From Variovorax sp. OV329 (lineage in GTDB: Bacteria > Pseudomonadota > Gammaproteobacteria > Burkholderiales > Burkholderiaceae_C): a stretch of DNA of 64,000 nucleotides. Made by a program: the position numbers and the translations under genes. The notes beneath the pieces were generated by a model. The model was not told where the DNA came from. It searched no databases and saw only the letters and a list, made by a program, of their open reading frames with translations. Location of the stretch: positions 186,001 to 250,000 of the forward strand of contig NZ_FOUG01000006.1 in the NCBI RefSeq assembly GCF_900114785.1, written 5' to 3'. This document shows, piece after piece, positions 1 through 10,438 of this stretch. How positions within the stretch are numbered: position 1 is the first letter of the stretch; each line of letters starts with the position of its first letter.

Positions 1-935
1 TGTGTGTAGGTGCGCACCCGGCCGGCGAACAGGCCCTGCGGCTCGAAGCCCACGGTCAGGCCCAGGGCGGTGAGCTTCTCGCGCACGTCGGGCATGGCAA
101 TCACCTTGGCCAGCGCCGCGCCGAAGCGGTCGACGAAGGCTTGCGGCGTGCCCACCGGCGCGAAGATGCCGTAGTAGGGCAGGTCGTCCAGGTTGGAGAA
201 GCCCAGTTCGGCGAAGGTGGGCACCTGCGGCAGCAGCGCCTGGCGCTTGCTGCCGATGGTCGCCACGATGCGCACCTTGCCGCCCTTGTGGTTCTCGATG
301 AAATCGGGGACCGAGCCGATGCCGGCATGGATCTGGTTGCCCAGCATGTCGGCCATCATGGGCGCGCTGCCGCGGTAGGGCGCGCTCTGCAGGTCCAGCT
401 TGTACTTGTCGCCCACCATCTTCACCAGGAACTCGGGAATGGAGGCCGGCGCCGGAACGCCGATGGTGTCCTTGCCGCCGTTCTTGCTGCGCACCCAGGC
501 CACGTACTCGGGCAGCGACTTCGCGGGCGTGCCGCCCGACAGCGCCAGCGCATTGGCGAAAGTGGCGAAGCCGGCCACCGGCACGAAGTCGCTGGCAGGG
601 TTGAAGCCAGGGTTCTTGACCACCTGCGGCAAGATGGAGATGCTGTGGTCGTGCGAGAGGAACAGCGTGTGGCCGTCGGGCACGGCGGTCTTGAGCACCT
701 GCGCGGCGATCTGGCCGCCGGCACCTGCGCGGTTCTCGACCACCACCGGCATCCCCAGTTCGTCCTTGAGCTTCTCGGCCAGCAGGCGGGCGATGGCGTC
801 GGTGCCGCCGCCGGCCGGAAAGCCGACCAGGATCCGGATGGGCGTGCCGGATTGCGCGCGTGCCACGCCCGGCAGTGCCGCCAGGGGGCCCAGGGCCAGG
901 GCCCCGGTCAGAACGCCACGTCTTGAAAGGGACAT
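1..935 (-). CDS. Bug/TctC-family periplasmic substrate-binding protein (partial, C-terminus off the window)
   Basis: The protein starts at the ATG whose complement is at 933-935 and stays open to the left edge, about 311 codons, so only the last residues are missing. It begins MSLSRRGVLTGALALG, a signal-peptide-like N-terminus, and the mature part carries the Bug hallmarks ILVGFPAGGGTD, VENRAGAGG and APYRGSAPMM. Bug proteins bind small carboxylates or similar solutes in the periplasm and are hugely expanded in Burkholderiales; most are orphans without a TctAB permease. The ligand cannot be told from sequence. It is divergent from clpB, with 122 bp between the two starts. Confidence 0.9.
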   Translation of the reverse strand, partial: MSLSRRGVLTGALALGPLAALPGVARAQSGTPIRILVGFPAGGGTDAIARLLAEKLKDELGMPVVVENRAGAGGQIAAQVLKTAVPDGHTLFLSHDHSISILPQVVKNPGFNPASDFVPVAGFATFANALALSGGTPAKSLPEYVAWVRSKNGGKDTIGVPAPASIPEFLVKMVGDKYKLDLQSAPYRGSAPMMADMLGNQIHAGIGSVPDFIENHKGGKVRIVATIGSKRQALLPQVPTFAELGFSNLDDLPYYGIFAPVGTPQAFVDRFGAALAKVIAMPDVREKLTALGLTVGFEPQGLFAGRVRTYT

Positions 936-1009
936 CGTCGACTCCAATGCTTAGGTAGTTGTTGATCTGTGTACAGACCGGAAAAAGCGGCCGCCGGTGG
1001 CCCGGTGCC

Positions 1010-1038
1010 CTTGAATCGGCCCGCCAAGGCCCTATTTT
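1010..1038 (+). promoter_or_regulatory. Putative sigma-32 (heat-shock) promoter of clpB
   Basis: CTTGAA at 1010-1015, preceded by CC, is followed after 14 nt by CCCTATTTT at 1030-1038. The known sigma-32 consensus is CTTGAA, 13-17 nt, CCCCATnT. The -10 element ends about 20 nt before the clpB start. The assignment rests on the motif match plus the fact that clpB is a classic heat-shock gene. Confidence 0.75.
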
Positions 1039-1057
1039 GAGTGCAGGAATCAAGCCA

Positions 1058-3679
<2,622 letters not shown>

Positions 3680-3685
3680 CTGCGG

Positions 3686-4027
3686 ATGTTCACTTTCATC
3701 CTTCGCATCGTCCTGTTCGTGATGGGACTGATGTTCGCCGCCAGCCTGGCGGTGGCGGTGACCCTGCTGGCCACCGTGTGGGGCCTGCGCTATGCGTGGG
3801 CCCGCCTGACCGGCAAGCCGGTCGACCCCTGGGTCATGCGCTTCCATCCGGGCAAGGGCTTCGAGCAGTTCCGCGCTGCGGCGGCCCGCCGCAACGGACC
3901 CGCCGCCGCCGACGTGGCGGCTGCGCGGGCGCGTGGCGAGTCGGTGAGCAGCCCCGTGGTCAGCATCGGCCGGGGCGACGCCGACGTCACCGACGTGCGT
4001 TCGCGCCCGCTGGACAGCCGCAGCTGA
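3686..4027 (+). CDS. Small membrane protein of unknown function
   Basis: A 113-aa protein starting 6 nt after the clpB stop, so probably co-transcribed. Residues 1-35 form one long hydrophobic segment that could be a single helix or a hairpin (MFTFILRIVLFVMGLMFAAS onward). A basic segment follows (WARLTGKPVDPWVMRFHPG), then an Ala/Arg-rich hydrophilic tail predicted to be in the cytoplasm. I do not recognise a family. The codon use and length support a real gene. Confidence 0.7.
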   Translation: MFTFILRIVLFVMGLMFAASLAVAVTLLATVWGLRYAWARLTGKPVDPWVMRFHPGKGFEQFRAAAARRNGPAAADVAAARARGESVSSPVVSIGRGDADVTDVRSRPLDSRS

Positions 4028-4045
4028 GCGCGGCCCTCACACGGC

Positions 4046-4825
4046 TCACTTGAGCCACTTGTCGGACACCTGCTGCAGGTTGCCGCGCTTGTCCAGCACG
4101 TCCCACACGAAGCCCATCACCCGGGTGTAGTCCGCGTCGTCTGCCGGCAGCATGAAGCCCAGCCAGTTCTTGGGCGTCAGCGGCGCATCCAGGTAGGCGG
4201 CGTACAGGCGCGGGTCGGCCTTGCTGTAGTGCAGGGCCTCATAGGTCTCGGTGATCATCACGTCGCCCTTGCCGTCGGCGATCAGCGCCGGGATCTCCGC
4301 GTTCTTCTCATGCGTGCTCACCTGCGCGGCCGTGAGGTTCTGCAGCACGTAAGCCTCGTTGGTGCCGCCGGGGTTCTTGATGACGCGCACGCCGGCCTGG
4401 TTCAGGTCCTGCGGCTTGCTGAACTTGGCCTTGTCCGCGCTGCGCACCAGCGCCACCTTGCCGAAGGGCGCGTAGCCCGGGAGCATCGCCACCTGGCGGA
4501 TGCGCGTCACGTTGCGGGTGATGCCGCCCACGGCCAGGTCGAACTTGTCGGACTGGATGTCCTTCATCAGGTTGGGCCAGCTGGTCTGCACGTACTCCAC
4601 CTTCACACCCAGTTCCTTGGCCATGAGCTCGACGACTTCGATGTCGTGGCCCGAGAAGCCATCGTCCGTCTTGATGGCGAAGGGCCGATAGTCGCCGGGG
4701 GTGCCCACGCGCAGCACCTTGGTCTCCATGATCTTGTCCAGCCGCGGGCCGGCCTGGGCGGTGTGCGTGAAGGCGAGGCTGGCCAGCGCGAAGGCGGCCA
4801 GGGCGAGGATTCTCTTGGGGATCAT
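4046..4825 (-). CDS. Periplasmic solute-binding protein family 3, cyclohexadienyl dehydratase (PheC)-like
   Basis: A 259-aa protein with a signal peptide (MIPKRILALAAFALASLAFT, cleavage near AQA-G at 25-26). Segments RLDKIMETKVLRVGTPGDYR, TSWPNLM (81-87) and NPGGTN (151-156) match, from memory, those of periplasmic cyclohexadienyl/arogenate dehydratase PheC. Glu196 in ETYEA falls where PheC has its catalytic glutamate. PheC is a receptor-fold enzyme making phenylpyruvate or phenylalanine in the periplasm. No ABC permease or ATPase is adjacent, which fits an enzyme or orphan receptor. The start has a good signal peptide; a longer upstream extension does not. It could still be a plain amino-acid receptor. 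Confidence 0.8.
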   Translation of the reverse strand: MIPKRILALAAFALASLAFTHTAQAGPRLDKIMETKVLRVGTPGDYRPFAIKTDDGFSGHDIEVVELMAKELGVKVEYVQTSWPNLMKDIQSDKFDLAVGGITRNVTRIRQVAMLPGYAPFGKVALVRSADKAKFSKPQDLNQAGVRVIKNPGGTNEAYVLQNLTAAQVSTHEKNAEIPALIADGKGDVMITETYEALHYSKADPRLYAAYLDAPLTPKNWLGFMLPADDADYTRVMGFVWDVLDKRGNLQQVSDKWLK

Positions 4826-4856
4826 GTGCTTGCCACTCCAATGTTGATCGATCGTT

Positions 4857-4907
4857 GCGCCATGGCGCGGCGGGCAGCTTAACCGGCTGCCCTGCTGCAT
4901 CGCAGCA
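4857..4907. promoter_or_regulatory. Three consecutive inverted repeats in a divergent intergenic region
   Basis: Perfect dyads lie side by side: GCGCCATGGCGC (4857-4868); GGGCAGC, 7 nt, GCTGCCC (4872-4892); TGCTGC, 3 nt, GCAGCA (4893-4907). They sit between the PheC-like gene (start 4825, leftward) and the SDR operon (start 4999, rightward), so they may be operator sites for the divergent promoters or RNA hairpins in a leader. Which protein would bind is unknown. Confidence 0.45.
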
Positions 4908-4998
4908 CGAAAAACCAATCTTTTGTTGGGGGCCCCGGGCCAGGGGCGCTGCTGGAATCTCCCCACGCGTGAATCGAACGCGGACAGGAGACAAACAC

Positions 4999-5760
4999 AT
5001 GATCGAACTGCAGGGCCGACGAGCCCTCGTGACGGGAGCGGCGCAGGGCCTGGGCCTGGCCATTGCCCGATTGTTCGTCGAGCGCGGCGCGCAGGTGATG
5101 CTCGCCGACATCGACGAGGCGGGTGCCGGCAAGGCCGCCGATGAACTCGGCCCCATGGCGCGCTCCGTGCGCTGCAACGTGACCTCGGCAGCAGACCTCG
5201 CCCGCGCCGTCGAAGCCACCACGCAGGCCTTCGGCGGCATGGACACCCTCATCAACAACGCCGGCATCGAGATCGTCAAGCCGCTGCTCGACCACTCCGA
5301 GGAAGAGTTCGAGCGGATCATGGCCATCAACGTCAAGGGCGTGTTCCTGGGCATGAAGCAGTCGCTGGGCGCTCTGGTGGCCTCGGGTCGCGGCTCCATC
5401 GTCAACATCTCCTCGCTGGCGGGCGTCAACGGCGTGCCGCTGTTCGGCTGCTATGCGGCTTCCAAGGGGGCCGTGCTGCAGCTCACCCGCACGGCTGCGG
5501 CAGAACTGAAGCAGGCGGGCGTGCGCGTCAACGCGGTGTGCCCGGGCTTCATCGGCACCGCCATGGTCGATCGCCTGATTCCCACGGTGGAAGCCGCCGT
5601 GGGTGTGCCCTTCGATGCCCTGGTCGCGGTCAAGCAAGGCCGCCTGGGCACCGCGCAGGAAGTGGCCGAGATGACCGCCTTCCTCGCTTCCGACGCCGCC
5701 AGCTGGACGACCGGCTCCCACTACATCCTGGACGGCGGCCTGTCTGCCGGATTGCTATGA
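4999..5760 (+). CDS. SDR-family oxidoreductase (first gene of a catabolic operon)
   Basis: A classical short-chain dehydrogenase of 253 aa. Cofactor motif TGAAQGLG is at 12-19, NNAG at 86-89, and the catalytic Ser138/139, Tyr152 and Lys156 lie in ISS and YAASK. Asp37 after the second strand (LADID) suggests NAD(H) preference. It likely oxidises a secondary alcohol or 3-hydroxyacyl-type substrate. It has a GGAGA site at 4986-4990 and opens a co-directional run of CoA-metabolism genes. The next SDR starts inside its stop codon (ATGA), implying translational coupling. The substrate is unknown. Confidence 0.92.
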   Translation: MIELQGRRALVTGAAQGLGLAIARLFVERGAQVMLADIDEAGAGKAADELGPMARSVRCNVTSAADLARAVEATTQAFGGMDTLINNAGIEIVKPLLDHSEEEFERIMAINVKGVFLGMKQSLGALVASGRGSIVNISSLAGVNGVPLFGCYAASKGAVLQLTRTAAAELKQAGVRVNAVCPGFIGTAMVDRLIPTVEAAVGVPFDALVAVKQGRLGTAQEVAEMTAFLASDAASWTTGSHYILDGGLSAGLL

Positions 5761-6524
5761 GCAAGAAGCTGCTTCAAGACAAGGTCGCCATCGTCACGGG
5801 TGCCGGGCGCGGGCTGGGCGAAGCCGTGGCACGGGCCTACGCTGCCGAGGGTGCGAAGGTCGTCGTGTCCGACATCGATGCCTCCGCCGCGCAGAAGGTG
5901 GCCGACTCGCTGCCCGGCGCCATCGCCGTGGCCTGCGACGTGCGCAAGTCCGAGCAGGTGAAGGCGCTGGTCGATGCAGCGGTGAGCAAGCACGGGCGCC
6001 TGGACATCATGGTGCCCAACGCCGGCGTGGCGCGTGTCGCACCGCTGGTATCCACCAGCTACGAGGAATGGCGCGAGGTCACCTCGGTCAACCTCGACGG
6101 CGTGTTCCTGTGCATCCGCCATGCGGCGCCGGCCATCATCGCCGCGGGCGGCGGCAGCATCATCAACATGGCCTCGGTCACGGCCAAGGCCGCCTGCGCG
6201 CTCATCGGCAGCTACGCGGCGGCCAAGGCGGGCGTGGTCTCGCTCACGCAGACCGCGGCGGTGGAACTGCGGGCGCACAAGGTGCGGGTCAACGCGATCC
6301 TGCCGGGCTTCATCGACACCGAGCTGGTGAAGTCGCACATCCCCGAGTTCGAGGAGCAGCTCAAGCTGCCCGACTTCGGCGCAGTGGTCGCGCAGCGCCA
6401 GGGCCGCTACGGCACGGTGGAGGAGGTGGCCCACCTGGCCGTGTTCCTCGCCTCGGAGCGCTCCAGCTTTTCCACCGGCAGCGGCTTCGTGCTCGACGGC
6501 GGCGTCAGCTCGTCGCTGCTCTGA
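5757..6524 (+). CDS. SDR-family oxidoreductase
   Basis: A 255-aa short-chain dehydrogenase with TGAGRGLG at 14-21, NAG at 88-90, catalytic Ser140, Tyr153 and Lys157 (YAAAK), and Asp39 in VSDID typical of NAD users. It overlaps the preceding SDR gene by 4 nt. The two differ enough to be separate enzymes acting on successive or stereoisomeric intermediates rather than a recent duplication. Soluble and cytoplasmic; substrate not predictable. Confidence 0.92.
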   Translation: MSKKLLQDKVAIVTGAGRGLGEAVARAYAAEGAKVVVSDIDASAAQKVADSLPGAIAVACDVRKSEQVKALVDAAVSKHGRLDIMVPNAGVARVAPLVSTSYEEWREVTSVNLDGVFLCIRHAAPAIIAAGGGSIINMASVTAKAACALIGSYAAAKAGVVSLTQTAAVELRAHKVRVNAILPGFIDTELVKSHIPEFEEQLKLPDFGAVVAQRQGRYGTVEEVAHLAVFLASERSSFSTGSGFVLDGGVSSSLL

Positions 6525-6565
6525 CCGAGCCGGCACCCCCAACGAATTCCAAGGAGAGATTCAAG

Positions 6566-7693
6566 ATGAGCAAGAAACCTGTGGTGGTCTACGGCGCCTC
6601 CGGCTACACCGGGCGCCTGGTGTGCGAATACCTGCGCGAGTACAACATCCCCTTCATCGCCGCGGGCCGCAGCGCCGAGAAGCTCGAGGCGGCGATGAAG
6701 TCCAACGTGGCGGGCATCGAGACCGCGAGCTACGAGGTGGTGGAGGTGGCGCATTCGGTGAAGGCGCTCACCGAGCTGTTCACTGGTGCGTCGGTGGTGC
6801 TCAACACCGTGGGACCCTTCGCCAAGTTCGGTCCGGAAGTGGTGCAGGCCTGCCTGGCGGCCAAGTGCCACTACACCGACACCACCGGCGAGCAGGACTG
6901 GCTCATCACGCTCGAGCAGGAGTGGGGCGCCAAGTTCGCCGAAAAAGGCTTGCTGCTGTCTCCGGGCCTGGCCCAGATGTACACCACGGGGGAGATCGCG
7001 GCCCAGCTGTGCCTCGAGACGCCCGGGCTGGACACGCTGGACATCGCCGTGTTCTGGGGCGGCAGCCCCACCATCGCGTCGACGCAGACCATCCTGGTCA
7101 ACGCCGCCACCTCCAAGGCCTTCTACCTGGAGCAGAACGAGTACAAGGAATGGCAGCCGGACGCCGGCCTCTACCAGCTCGCGATTCCCGGCCAGCATGA
7201 GATGGCGCTGGCGCTGCCCTGGGGCGGCACCTCGCACCCGGTGTGGTTCAAGCGCGATCCGCGCGTGGCCAACGTCAAGGTGCTGGGCGGCGTGTTCAAC
7301 AAGCCGCTGATGCTGGGCGTGCCGCAGATCGTGGCAGCGGCGCTCAAGGCCACCGAGGGCATGAACGAGCAGGACCGCTACGAGGCGCTGGCCAAGACGG
7401 CCGCGAGCGTGATGAGCACCATGCCGCCGCGCGAGAACCCGCGCATCAACAAGTCGGTCGATTCGGTGCATGCCTCCGGGCCGCTGGGCCGTGTGCACTG
7501 CGTGATCTTCGGCAACTGCAACTACAAGCAGACGGGCCTGCTCAACGCCTACGCCGCGGCTTCGCTGCTGCAGCAGCCGCCCAGGCGCGCCGGTTTTGCC
7601 TCGGGCTGCCAGGCCTTCGGGCACCACGAGCTGCTGGGCGTGCTGCGCAGCTTCGGCCTGGTGCAGGAACCGGTCATCACCCGCGCGAGCTGA
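6566..7693 (+). CDS. Saccharopine dehydrogenase-like / trans-acting enoyl-reductase-type oxidoreductase
   Basis: A 375-aa protein beginning MSKKPVVVYGASGYTGRLVC, a GxxGxxG Rossmann motif of the saccharopine-dehydrogenase NADP-binding family. Members include trans-acting enoyl reductases of lipid and polyketide pathways, and many have no known substrate. It has a strong AAGGAGA ribosome site at 6551-6557. Sitting between two SDRs and a CoA ligase, it probably reduces or oxidises an intermediate of the same pathway. True saccharopine dehydrogenase is unlikely because no lysine-pathway gene is near. Confidence 0.8.
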   Translation: MSKKPVVVYGASGYTGRLVCEYLREYNIPFIAAGRSAEKLEAAMKSNVAGIETASYEVVEVAHSVKALTELFTGASVVLNTVGPFAKFGPEVVQACLAAKCHYTDTTGEQDWLITLEQEWGAKFAEKGLLLSPGLAQMYTTGEIAAQLCLETPGLDTLDIAVFWGGSPTIASTQTILVNAATSKAFYLEQNEYKEWQPDAGLYQLAIPGQHEMALALPWGGTSHPVWFKRDPRVANVKVLGGVFNKPLMLGVPQIVAAALKATEGMNEQDRYEALAKTAASVMSTMPPRENPRINKSVDSVHASGPLGRVHCVIFGNCNYKQTGLLNAYAAASLLQQPPRRAGFASGCQAFGHHELLGVLRSFGLVQEPVITRAS

Positions 7694-7698
7694 CGCAC

Positions 7699-9243
7699 GT
7701 GCGCCTCGTCGACTACCTGGACAAGGGCGCCCAGCTGGGCGCCGATTCGCCCTGCCTCACCATGGGCGAGAGCGACCTGAGCTACGCGCAGGTGCAGCGC
7801 TTCAGCTGGCGCGTGGCCCGAGGCCTGCAGCGCGCGGGCGTGCGCCCGGGCGACAAGGTGGCGGTGCTCTCGAGCAACGACGCGCATGCCTTCGCCACCG
7901 TGTTCGGCATTTCGCGCGCGGGTTGCGTGTGGTGCCCGGTCAATCCGCGCAACGAGGCGGCCGAAAACGCCTTCGTGCTGGACGCCTTCGACTGCGCCTG
8001 CCTGGTCTTCCACAGCAACTACGCGCCCATGGTCGAGCAGATGCGCGCGCAGTGGCCCAAGCTGCGCGCCCTGGTGTGCCTGGACAAGCGGCAGGTCTTC
8101 GCAGCTTCCATGGACGAGTGGCTCGACGGCCTTAGCGAGGAACCGACCGACATCGCGCCGCCCGACGACGTGGCCATGATCGCCGGCACCGGCGGCACCA
8201 CCGGCCGGCCCAAGGGCGTGATGCTCACGGGCCGCAACCTGGAGACCATGTCGGCGCTCACGCTGATGGGCTACCCCTTCGAGGGCCGGCCCTGCTACCT
8301 GGCACTGGCGCCGCTCACCCATGCGGCCGGCGTGCTGTGCCTGCCGGTGATGGCGCTGGGGGGGCGCGTGGTCATCATGCCCAAGCCCGACCTGGGCGAC
8401 TTCCTCTCGCTCATCGAGCGGCACCGCGTCACCCACACCTTCCTGCCGCCCACGCTCATCTACATGCTGCTGCAGCACGAGAAGCTGGCGAGCACCCGGC
8501 GCGATTCGCTGCAGTGCTTCTGGTACGGCGCCGCGCCCATCGCGGCCGCGCGCCTGGAAGAGGCATTGGAGAAGATCGGGCCGGTGATGGCGCAACTCTT
8601 CGGCCAGACCGAGGCGCCGATGATGATCTCCATGATGTCGCCGCGCGAGCACTTCAACGCCGACGGCACGGTGGCGCGCGCTCGCCTGTCCTCGGCCGGC
8701 CGGCCCGGACCGCTCGTGCAGGTGGCCACGATGAACGCCGATGGCGAGCTGCTGCCCAGCGGCGAACGCGGCGAGATCGTGGTGCGCTCCTCGCTGGTGA
8801 TGGGCGGCTACTACAAGGACGCGGCGGCCACCGCAGAGGCCTCGCGCTTCGGCTGGCACCACACCGGCGACATCGGATATCTCGACGAAGAGGGCTTCCT
8901 CTACATCGTCGACCGCGCCAAGGACATGATCATCAGCGGTGGCTTCAACGTCTACTCGGTCGAGGTCGAGGCCGCGCTGCTGCAGCACCCGGACGTGCAG
9001 GACAGCGCCGTGATCGGCCTGCCCGACGAGAAGTGGGGCGAGCGCGTGGTGGCGGTGCTGCAGCTGCGGCCGGGCCGCGCGCTGGCGGCCGAGGAGGTCA
9101 TCGCCTTCGTCAAGGCGCGCATCGGCAGCGTCAAGGCGCCTAAGCAGGTGGAATTCTGGGACGACCTGCCGCGCTCCAAGGTCGGCAAGGTGATGAAGAA
9201 GGACGTGCGCGCCACGCTGCTGCACAAAGGCGGCGCCACATGA
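7699..9243 (+). CDS. AMP-dependent acyl-CoA synthetase/ligase
   Basis: ANL-superfamily ligase of 514 aa that activates a carboxylic acid to its CoA thioester through an acyl-adenylate. The P-loop GTGGTTGRPKG is near residues 167-177; FGQTEAPM, HTGDIGYLDEEG and the hinge SGGFNVYSVEVEA follow, with the catalytic lysine in SKVGKVMKKD. The GTG start 5 nt after the preceding stop gives VRLVDYLDKGA, typical of this family; the first ATG downstream would remove part of the N-terminal domain. Acid specificity is unknown. The 3-prime end overlaps the thiolase start (ATGA). Confidence 0.9.
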   Translation: MRLVDYLDKGAQLGADSPCLTMGESDLSYAQVQRFSWRVARGLQRAGVRPGDKVAVLSSNDAHAFATVFGISRAGCVWCPVNPRNEAAENAFVLDAFDCACLVFHSNYAPMVEQMRAQWPKLRALVCLDKRQVFAASMDEWLDGLSEEPTDIAPPDDVAMIAGTGGTTGRPKGVMLTGRNLETMSALTLMGYPFEGRPCYLALAPLTHAAGVLCLPVMALGGRVVIMPKPDLGDFLSLIERHRVTHTFLPPTLIYMLLQHEKLASTRRDSLQCFWYGAAPIAAARLEEALEKIGPVMAQLFGQTEAPMMISMMSPREHFNADGTVARARLSSAGRPGPLVQVATMNADGELLPSGERGEIVVRSSLVMGGYYKDAAATAEASRFGWHHTGDIGYLDEEGFLYIVDRAKDMIISGGFNVYSVEVEAALLQHPDVQDSAVIGLPDEKWGERVVAVLQLRPGRALAAEEVIAFVKARIGSVKAPKQVEFWDDLPRSKVGKVMKKDVRATLLHKGGAT

Positions 9244-10424
9244 GCCGGCGCGTCTTCGTCGCCGGCGTCGGCATGATCCCCTTCGTGAAGCCCGGCGCGA
9301 ACGACCCGTATCCGGTGATGGGCGCCAAGGCCGGGCGGCTGGCGCTGGCCGATGCCTGCATCGGCTACGAGGCGGTGCAGCAGGCCTACGTGGGCTACGT
9401 CTACGGCGACTCCACCAGCGGGCAGCGGGCGGTGTACGGGCTGGGCATGACGGGCATCCCGGTGGTCAACGTCAACAACAACTGCTCGACCGGCTCGACC
9501 GCGCTCTTTCTCGCGCGGCAAGCCATCGAGGGCGGCGCGGCCGATTGCGTGCTGGCCCTGGGCTTCGAGCAGATGAAGCCCGGCGCGCTCAACACCGTCT
9601 TCAACGACCAGCCGAGTCCCTTCGAGGACTTCGAAGCGCAGGCCGCCGAGCTGGTCGGCATGCCCGACCTGCCGCTGGCCCTGCGCTACTTCGGCGGCGC
9701 GGGCCTGGCGCACATGCAGAAGCACGGCACGCCGCTGGAGGCCTTCGCGGCCATCCGCGCCAAGGCGAGCCGGCATGCAGCGCGCAACCCGCTCGCACTG
9801 CTGCGCCAGGAACTCACGACCGAGGACGTGATGAATGCGCCCGTGCTCTGGCCCGGCGTGCTCACCCGCCTGATGGCCTGTCCGCCCACCTGCGGCGCGG
9901 CCGCGGCGCTGCTGGTCAGCGAGGACTTCGCGCGCCGCAACGACCTGCGCACCGATGTGTTCATCCGCTCGCAGGCGATGACCACCGACACGCCAGGCAC
10001 TTTCGAGAGCCGCGACATGATGGCGCTGGTGGGCTACGGCATGAGCCGGTCGGCGGCGCAGAAGGTCTACGAAGACGCGGGCGTGGGGCCCGGCGACCTG
10101 GACGTGGTCGAGCTGCACGACTGCTTCGCCCACAACGAGCTCATCAGCTACGAGGCCCTGGGCCTGTGCGCCGAAGGCGGTGCTGCCGGCTTCATCGCCG
10201 ATGGCCTCAACACCTACGGCGGGCAGGTGGTGACCAATCCCTCGGGTGGCCTGCTGTCCAAGGGCCATCCGCTGGGCGCCACCGGCCTGGCCCAGTGCTA
10301 CGAGCTCACCCACCAGCTTCGCGGCACGGCGAAGGCGCGCCAGGTGGAGGGCGCGCGCCTGGGCCTGCAGCACAACCTGGGCCTGGGCGGCGCGTGCGTT
10401 GTCACGCTGTATCAGGCAAACTGA
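9240..10424 (+). CDS. Thiolase-fold protein, SCP-x/lipid-transfer type
   Basis: A 394-aa thiolase-superfamily protein of the sterol-carrier-protein-x/lipid-transfer branch. Nucleophilic Cys82 lies in NNNCSTGSTALF, and the C-terminal half has VELHDCFAHNEL and SKGHPLGATG with the catalytic histidines. Such enzymes cleave branched or cyclic 3-ketoacyl-CoA side chains, or act as aldolase partners. It overlaps the acyl-CoA ligase gene by 4 nt. Together with the ligase and SDRs it suggests beta-oxidation-like breakdown of a non-standard acid. Confidence 0.88.
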   Translation: MSRRVFVAGVGMIPFVKPGANDPYPVMGAKAGRLALADACIGYEAVQQAYVGYVYGDSTSGQRAVYGLGMTGIPVVNVNNNCSTGSTALFLARQAIEGGAADCVLALGFEQMKPGALNTVFNDQPSPFEDFEAQAAELVGMPDLPLALRYFGGAGLAHMQKHGTPLEAFAAIRAKASRHAARNPLALLRQELTTEDVMNAPVLWPGVLTRLMACPPTCGAAAALLVSEDFARRNDLRTDVFIRSQAMTTDTPGTFESRDMMALVGYGMSRSAAQKVYEDAGVGPGDLDVVELHDCFAHNELISYEALGLCAEGGAAGFIADGLNTYGGQVVTNPSGGLLSKGHPLGATGLAQCYELTHQLRGTAKARQVEGARLGLQHNLGLGGACVVTLYQAN

Positions 10425-10438
10425 AGGACGAACAACGC

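Noticed and set aside
6068-6565. Upstream extension of the saccharopine-dehydrogenase-like gene through the second SDR
   Set aside because: The extension is out of frame with a clear SDR, and the ATG at 6566 has a strong AAGGAGA site.
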